A DNA stretch of 64,000 nt from Algoriphagus winogradskyi (GTDB lineage Bacteria > Bacteroidota > Bacteroidia > Cytophagales > Cyclobacteriaceae): positions 124,001-188,000 of the forward strand of contig NZ_FXUA01000006.1 in assembly GCF_900182815.1 (NCBI RefSeq), given 5' to 3'. A model generated the notes under the pieces. The model was given only the letters and a program-made list of their open reading frames with translations. It ran no database searches and was not told the DNA's origin. Below are positions 59,334 through 64,000 of this stretch, in pieces (the stretch's first letter is position 1; every line of letters starts with the position of its first letter). The position numbers and the translations under genes are program-made.

Positions 59334-59741
59334 ATGAACGAAAAAATTCACCACGGCAGGAATATCAAGCGTTTTCGTGAGATGATGGGCATCAAACAGG
59401 AATCGCTGGCCTTCGAACTCGGGCCTGACTGGTCCCAGAAGAAAATCAGCCTGCTGGAGCAAAAGGAAGAAGTGGAGGAGGAGCTCTTGCGTCAGGTGGC
59501 TGAGATTTTAAAGGTTCCGGCGGAAGCGATTAAGAATTTTTCTGATGAAAATGTGATTAATTTCTTCAACTATTTTAATGATCAAAGTGCCAATAATGGT
59601 GCTATCCATGCTTCCAATTGCACCTTTAATGCATTGGATAAGGTTTTTGAGGTAATTGAAGAAAATAAAAAGCTTTATGAACGCCTCTTGGAATCCGAGC
59701 GGGAAAAGGTGGAGTTATTGAAAAAGATGATTGAGAAATAG
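59334..59741 (+). CDS. XRE-family helix-turn-helix protein with coiled-coil tail
   Basis: A 135-residue protein. The HTH covers residues 8-65 (GRNIKRFREMMGIKQESLAFELG, in part, QKKISLLEQKE). A helical tail follows (INFFNYFNDQSANNG, then ENKKLYERLLESEREKVELLKKMIEK, in part). The family is common in Bacteroidota and usually a small transcriptional regulator; DNA target unknown. The first half is richer in GC than neighbouring genes. It follows hairpin array 2 and precedes family F words. Confidence 0.87.
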   Translation: MNEKIHHGRNIKRFREMMGIKQESLAFELGPDWSQKKISLLEQKEEVEEELLRQVAEILKVPAEAIKNFSDENVINFFNYFNDQSANNGAIHASNCTFNALDKVFEVIEENKKLYERLLESEREKVELLKKMIEK

Positions 59742-59805
59742 GAACCTCATTGAACCTAATTAATTCAAAAAAGAGCTTTTATATAGAGAGAATTACAAAT
59801 TCTGA

Positions 59806-59870
59806 AGGGTAGGAAGGCGTAGTTGAAAGCAACGTCTAGTGGCTTCAACGCTTAGTCTTCGATCAGTGGG
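59806..59870. repeat. Family F words, short copy
   Basis: GGTAGGAAGGCGTAGTTG and following GAAAGCAACG resemble the start of the element at 54936. No long unit is present here. Confidence 0.4.
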
Positions 59871-59967
59871 GATATAAATAACTGATTTTTTTAAAAAAAT
59901 TGTGATCTCTAGGTAAAAAATTATATTTACATTAATCAGTTAATTTTTAAACTTTAGTTTACCCATT

Positions 59968-60456
59968 ATGAAAAAGATAAAACTGTCAAGTATTTATTTC
60001 CTTGCATCAATTCTATTTGTGTCATGCGTAGGATCTAGGTCACTTCAAGAGACTCCACCACCAAAAATAGCCACATTTGAGAATGACCATGATAAAGAGC
60101 GAAATTATGTATTAGCAAATGAATGGATGGTTGAAACTTTTAATAATGCTGAAAGTGTCATTCAATTTACAGACAAGGAATCAGGTACAATTAAGGGAAA
60201 ATACATTGTAAGACCTGGGTATGTTAGCACTAGTCCTTACGTTGCTTCAAGAGATGCATTGTATTCTATTATTACATTAAGAGTAAAAGAGAAAGGATGT
60301 AGAATAGAAGTTGATCCGCCAAATGGCCAGTTTTATTCGCAGAAGAGTATGGGGACTGAACTAGGTTATACTACTGCAATGTTTGAAGAAGATGCGAATA
60401 AACTTATTGACGATTTCAAAAGCAGAATGTTAGGAGCATCCACTACTGATTGGTAA
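59968..60456 (+). CDS. DUF4468-like lipoprotein
   Basis: A 162-residue protein with a lipoprotein signal (SIYFLASILFVSC). The mature part contains NEWMVETFNNAESVIQFTDKESGTIKGKY (in part), a pattern typical of DUF4468 domain proteins, which have a beta-rich fold with TBP-like topology. Function unknown; they occur on the cell surface or in the periplasm of Bacteroidota. ATG start, with TTTACC-like AT-rich upstream region. Alone on its transcript. Confidence 0.8.
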   Translation: MKKIKLSSIYFLASILFVSCVGSRSLQETPPPKIATFENDHDKERNYVLANEWMVETFNNAESVIQFTDKESGTIKGKYIVRPGYVSTSPYVASRDALYSIITLRVKEKGCRIEVDPPNGQFYSQKSMGTELGYTTAMFEEDANKLIDDFKSRMLGASTTDW

Positions 60457-60689
60457 AGTTTAACTAATAAAAGTGTTTTCTTTATTTATTTGGAATTCAG
60501 TTAGAGAACTTGGAAGGGAAATAGAATGGTAGGACTCCTGCGATTTGGTTAGTACATAATAGTCGTTAGAGTTCTCAAGGATAAGATTGATGGCTCCAGT
60601 TCACTAGGCGCCATTGATAATTTTGTAAATTCTAATTTTAAGAGGTTTTATACATGCTGCTCAACGCTTATTTTTTATCGGTGAAGATA

Positions 60690-60755
60690 ATGGGGCAGGC
60701 AAACTAGCCTTAGAAAACAATTCAACTACAACCAGACGGGGTGAGCATATTGATC
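60690..60755. repeat. Family F words in the 60.5-60.8 kb gap
   Basis: GGGGCAGGCAAACTAGCC and CAACTACAACCAGACGGGG resemble parts of 55095-55125 and 54960-54990. The remaining gap shows no gene. Confidence 0.4.
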
Positions 60756-60831
60756 GTTGGTACGATTAGAATTACTATAAGAGTAGGCGAGGTTAGATGA
60801 AAATTTTAATATATTGCTTAAAAGCCACGTT

Positions 60832-61671
60832 ATGCCAAACCTCATTGTAGAAGTTTTAGAAAGATTCCCACTTTATCAAAAAGCTGAACTAGATAAAGAA
60901 GAATTAATCTTTTTCCCTAGTGGACTTCACGAATTAGGTTTTAATTGTTTTTGTAAGAGATGTGATATTGAAACTACTCATAAGTTGGTTTCTGAACTAC
61001 GTTTCAGAATTTCGGTAGAAAAACATCCCGAAACAGGATATTTAATGGATTTGATTGATAATGATGGCTTCTTTGAATTTCAAGAATATTTTAAAGCTCC
61101 ATGTCAAAAGTGTAGGTTTGAATATATTACATTAAGCTTGCGAGTATTTTCTGATAAATCTATTAATAAGCCTGAACATAAAATTTTTGCTTTGAAAACT
61201 GGTCAATACCCACCCTTTAACAACAAATTAAACCCTGATGTACTGAAAGTATTATCAAAAGAAGGCCGGAAATTGTATCAAAAAGCTATGAATCTCTATG
61301 GCAATGCATATGGAATTGGATGCATGGTTTATTTGCGCAGAATTGTAGAGGAAGAGGTGTTATTAGTTTTGAAAAATGTAATTACTAAAGAACAATCTGA
61401 AGTGTTAGAAGAAATTGAAAATCAACATAAGGGAATTGAAAAAAAGAAAGTTTATGAATTTGCAAACTCCTTAATTCCTGAAACAATGGCTTCCCTTGGT
61501 AATAATCCTATTTCGAAACTTTGGGATATTTCTTCTACAGCTATTCATTCAATGACCGATGAAGAATCAATGGAAAAATGTTCTGATATGATAGCTTTGT
61601 TAAATTTCGTACTGCTTCAACTTCAAGCGGAAAATCAATCATATAAGGAAATTAAGAGAATCTTAAAATAA
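60832..61671 (+). CDS. DUF4145-domain protein with zinc ribbon
   Basis: The ATG at 60832 (MPNLIVEVLERF) is preferred over the TTG at 60814. 279 residues. Two CxxC pairs (FCKRCDIE and PCQKCRFE) form a probable zinc ribbon near residues 35-95, followed by a helical DUF4145-like region (about 140-279; YGIGCMVYLRRIVEEE, ISSTAIHSMTDEESMEKC). DUF4145 domains occur in defence-associated nucleases and standalone proteins; no nuclease is visible here. It is AT-rich relative to core genes, consistent with accessory DNA. Confidence 0.75.
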   Translation: MPNLIVEVLERFPLYQKAELDKEELIFFPSGLHELGFNCFCKRCDIETTHKLVSELRFRISVEKHPETGYLMDLIDNDGFFEFQEYFKAPCQKCRFEYITLSLRVFSDKSINKPEHKIFALKTGQYPPFNNKLNPDVLKVLSKEGRKLYQKAMNLYGNAYGIGCMVYLRRIVEEEVLLVLKNVITKEQSEVLEEIENQHKGIEKKKVYEFANSLIPETMASLGNNPISKLWDISSTAIHSMTDEESMEKCSDMIALLNFVLLQLQAENQSYKEIKRILK

Positions 61672-61792
61672 ACTGAATTCTCAAACAATTCATTTATTGA
61701 TTTTTGACTCAGTATGTAATATTTACTTTGATTCTATCCACTCTCTCCAGAAAAGTTGGCGGGAATGGCTATAAATAGTTTTTGATTATCAT

Positions 61793-62011
61793 ATGAAATT
61801 CAACAAGAGGTCTGGTGACTTACAGTTTTGGACGCATGATAATCATGCGATCGAACTTCATCGTCCGAGAATCATAGAAAGTCGAATGAAGTATATTCAC
61901 GATAATCCTGTAAGATCTGGAATTGTAGAAAAGCCGGAAGATTATTTGTATTCGAGCGCCAGGAATCCCGCCACGGCGGGCAAGTTACTCGGGATTGAAA
62001 GGTTTGATTGA
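61793..62011 (+). pseudogene. C-terminal part of a REP-associated tyrosine transposase (RAYT), remnant 2
   Basis: The open frame reads KRSGDLQFWTHDNHAIELHRP, then KYIHDNPVRSGIVEKPEDYLYSSARNP, the conserved C-terminal half of RAYT (Y1 transposase) proteins. The HUH and catalytic Tyr region is missing. The palindrome CCCGCC-AC-GGCGGG is inserted after SSARN and shifts the frame; the true ending GLKGLIEVDYW-stop continues in another frame to about 62026. Family F repeat follows within 25 bases. Confidence 0.8.
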
Positions 62012-62047
62012 GGTTGATTATTGGTAACGAATGAAATTGCTATCAAA

Positions 62048-62170
62048 AAGTTATTTGGGTAGGACAAGGCGTAAAAAACATCCTGTGAATGTTTTTAGCC
62101 ATGGGGCAGCTTGTAGGGCAGGCAAACTACACCCAGTGCCACGAGCGATCAAACTACGCCGAGAGGGGGA
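62048..62170 (+). repeat. Family F element, long copy 2
   Basis: Matches 55030-55125: TTATTTGGGTAGGACAAGGC, TTTTTAGCC, GGCAAACTACACCCAGTGCCA. Its hairpin AAAAACAT (62074-62081) / ATGTTTTT (62089-62096) replaces a T-A pair of copy 1 with an A-T pair. It follows the RAYT remnant. Confidence 0.7.
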
Positions 62171-62194
62171 GGTTGATTTTACATTACGATTATT

Positions 62195-62761
62195 TTAATG
62201 ATCAAATTCTATTTCCAATTTTTGAGGTGCAAATGAAAAAGGATTGACACTTCCTCTAATCATTATTCGTAGATTGATGGACATATCCATGACTTCTTTT
62301 ATTCTATTTTCATCTGCCATAGGAATGTTCAATTTAAAATTTTTCGAACTTAACGATTGAATAACAATTTGACCTCTGGAGAAATCTTGTTCGAAAGTCT
62401 TTATGTGTTTTCCACTTTCTGGGTTTTTAAAAACTGTAAATACTGTTTCTATTATTATTGGAAAATTGCTTTTATTATGGATTTGATATGGAATTTCAAG
62501 TTTATATTCTTCTTGAAATTCACCAGTGAATTGGTCATGACCTTTATACTCATAGTACTTCGCAACTAGAACAAATGCGCCAATATCAAGTCTGTTTGCT
62601 CTTTCTAATGCCTGAGATTCTCTCCTGTCCCTACGAAAGTGCATAAGAAATACACCTCCAGATATCAGCAATCCAATAACTGAGATAATGATTGCCAAAA
62701 AGTTAATGAATGCAATTGAAGTTTCTGCGTTTTGCACCCCAAGTGATAGTGAGTCTTCCAT
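62195..62761 (-). CDS. Membrane-anchored protein of unknown function
   Basis: A 188-residue protein with one N-terminal transmembrane helix (AFINFLAIIISVIGLLISGGVFLMHF, in part, about 17-42) and a soluble beta-rich C-terminal part. No family is recognised. It is AT-rich, as is the RelA/SpoT-domain gene upstream of it on the same strand (180 bases away). The two may form one accessory unit. Confidence 0.65.
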   Translation of the reverse strand: MEDSLSLGVQNAETSIAFINFLAIIISVIGLLISGGVFLMHFRRDRRESQALERANRLDIGAFVLVAKYYEYKGHDQFTGEFQEEYKLEIPYQIHNKSNFPIIIETVFTVFKNPESGKHIKTFEQDFSRGQIVIQSLSSKNFKLNIPMADENRIKEVMDMSINLRIMIRGSVNPFSFAPQKLEIEFDH

Positions 62762-62941
62762 TCTGAAAATTAGTAATTCAATTTGACAGCTTCAAGTATC
62801 TGATATTATTAAAGCAATTTCAAATTTGTCAGAATCTGAAAGCATATTTACAAACTCACTCCTAGATCTAGTTAAAGCACTACGAAAAACCAGTAGAGGC
62901 AACAATTGTTTTCACTTCAACAAAATGCTGAAGACTAATAA

Positions 62942-63970
62942 TTATTTTGGTTTTTGGATTTGAGGTTTCTTATTTGCAGTGCCTTTGTTCGAAGGAATTG
63001 TTCTATCGTCTAACATACTCATTAACCAATATAAGGCGGCACCAGGAATGAATGTTTTAGGCTTTGGATCCGCTCTGGATTGGAATTCTTTATTTGCATA
63101 GTTAATTAATTCATCCTTATTTTCTGCCAATAAGTCATCTAATTGTTTTACAGATACTATTTTCATCTTTTGAAGATAAGGTAATACAGCGTCCGGTACA
63201 ACAGATGAATCTGAACTAGTTCCTCTTTTGCAAATAACGCTTTCAAATAAATGCTCAATGCTAATTAATGTTTTACTTTCTTTAATAAAGGCTATAATAG
63301 CCGATTTGTCAATCTTTATAGTAGAAGAAGGAGTAGTAATTTGTTGTTTAATTAATAACTCATGCTCGGAAATTTCCTTTCTTAGTTTTGAAAATTCAAT
63401 ATCGGCTTGTTCTAAAAGTGCAGCTACTCTGTAAAATGTCCTCTTTGCGGATTCTGGAATTTCACTCTCTCCTTTGTATCCTAGATCGTGTTCAATTTCT
63501 GCCCAAGAATGTTGGAGAATACTTCGAATTTGAACCTCGAATTTTAATGTTTTAAATTTCTTGTATTCCGTTAGTGCTAAACGTTCTTTATTTAGTGATG
63601 CTACATAATGTAGGCTTCTGTATCCAAATTTATCTGCTTCAACTTGACGTTTATCTACTGAGTTAGGATAGTCAATCTCAAATTCTTTTTTTAATATTTC
63701 TGCAACTTTATCTATGTCATCTTCGAAATAAGTGATAATCCTAAGGCCAACTATGTCTGTGATATCCTTTATGGAAGTATACTTATTGCTCTTTCTTAAT
63801 AGCTTGTTAGATAGACTGTCTTTGTTTTTAACTCTAAAATTAATTTGATGGGGATTAAGCTCCTTTCCTATTAGAGATTTAGTTAGTGTATGAATAACTT
63901 CCCCAAACTCTTCCAGCAAGAATTTTTCACTATCATAATCTTTTAAAATTGTGGCTGATTTTTTTTTCAT
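62942..63970 (-). CDS. RelA/SpoT nucleotidyltransferase-domain protein with C-terminal extension
   Basis: A 342-residue protein. The synthetase domain (about 35-200) has ITDIVGLRIITYFEDDID (in part), FGYRSLHY, and VQIRSILQHSWAEIEHDLGYK, the conserved (p)ppGpp synthetase motifs including the E-x-Q-x-R core. There is no hydrolase domain. A C-terminal extension of about 130 residues after a coiled region (PYLQKMKIVSVKQLDDLLAE) is of unknown fold. It could be a small alarmone synthetase or a toxic RelA-like enzyme; the sequence does not decide this. The upstream region lies outside the window. Confidence 0.83.
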   Translation of the reverse strand: MKKKSATILKDYDSEKFLLEEFGEVIHTLTKSLIGKELNPHQINFRVKNKDSLSNKLLRKSNKYTSIKDITDIVGLRIITYFEDDIDKVAEILKKEFEIDYPNSVDKRQVEADKFGYRSLHYVASLNKERLALTEYKKFKTLKFEVQIRSILQHSWAEIEHDLGYKGESEIPESAKRTFYRVAALLEQADIEFSKLRKEISEHELLIKQQITTPSSTIKIDKSAIIAFIKESKTLISIEHLFESVICKRGTSSDSSVVPDAVLPYLQKMKIVSVKQLDDLLAENKDELINYANKEFQSRADPKPKTFIPGAALYWLMSMLDDRTIPSNKGTANKKPQIQKPK

Positions 63971-64000
63971 TCTATAATGAGTTTGAGCAATTGAAAGTAG

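Noticed and set aside
1-64000. CRISPR arrays, rRNA and tRNA genes
   Set aside because: No regularly spaced direct repeats and no recognisable tRNA or rRNA sequence was seen on either strand by eye.

Overview
The window looks like a chromosomal segment of a Bacteroidota bacterium, most likely of the Cyclobacteriaceae (Algoriphagus-like) type. The evidence is the protein families present (DUF6266, DUF3667, DUF4468 and SIMPL proteins, TPR-histidine kinases, exported sugar isomerase/epimerase and CE15 esterase), many signal peptides ending in a QAQ-like site, general lack of Shine-Dalgarno sequences, and promoter-like TAnnTTTG/TTG pairs. The genus is an inference. No rRNA, tRNA or CRISPR array was seen.

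Layout. 0-7.3 kb: end of a cystathionine beta-synthase-type gene, a PlsC acyltransferase, then a + strand block of alpha/beta hydrolase, phenylalanine 4-hydroxylase (phhA) and the late histidine genes hisH, hisA, hisF and hisIE. This block is preceded by what looks like a complete transcription attenuator: a 28-codon leader peptide ending in a Tyr/His-rich run, a 9-bp antiterminator and an intrinsic terminator. 7.3-17.9 kb: S41 protease, Dabb protein, aldo/keto reductase, SIMPL protein, typA, a PadR regulator with three tandem HAAS-like membrane proteins, glutaminase, YciI-like protein, outer-membrane protein. 18-29 kb: response regulator, mlaE-mlaF-mlaD lipid transport operon, exonuclease/endonuclease/phosphatase protein, acnA, TonB-like protein, pgi. 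29-46.5 kb: exported methyltransferase, CE15-like esterase, dicarboxylate transporter, a TPR histidine kinase/LuxR response regulator pair that shares an inverted-repeat operator with a divergent secreted protein gene, D-aminoacylase-like and PhyH-like enzymes, a second histidine kinase beside an ornithine cyclodeaminase remnant, a LytTR regulator, and an S41 homologue lacking its catalytic lysine. 47-64 kb is more accessory: TIR protein, J-domain/KTSC fusion, pseudogene fragments, NmrA/DoxX/Crp cluster, NQO-like oxidoreductase, second Crp, DUF6266, unknowns, XRE regulator, DUF4145, and a RelA/SpoT-domain protein at the right edge.

Repeats are the other theme. Intergenic spaces hold several families of short palindromic elements. 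Some are built of degenerate tandem words and lie in or near the his block. Others are arrays of perfect mini-hairpins that lie beside truncated C-terminal tails of REP-associated tyrosine transposases (RAYT). Another family of about 95 bp shows a compensatory base-pair change between copies. No intact transposase is present in the window, so if these elements move they must be mobilised from elsewhere.

The most interesting points are the Tyr/His attenuator in front of phhA-hisHAFIE, the shared ATACCTA-N4-TAGGTAT operator of the TPR-kinase system, the REP/RAYT remnants with conserved hairpins, and the PadR-HAAS triple-paralogue operon. All functional statements come from reading motifs by eye; no database search was run.
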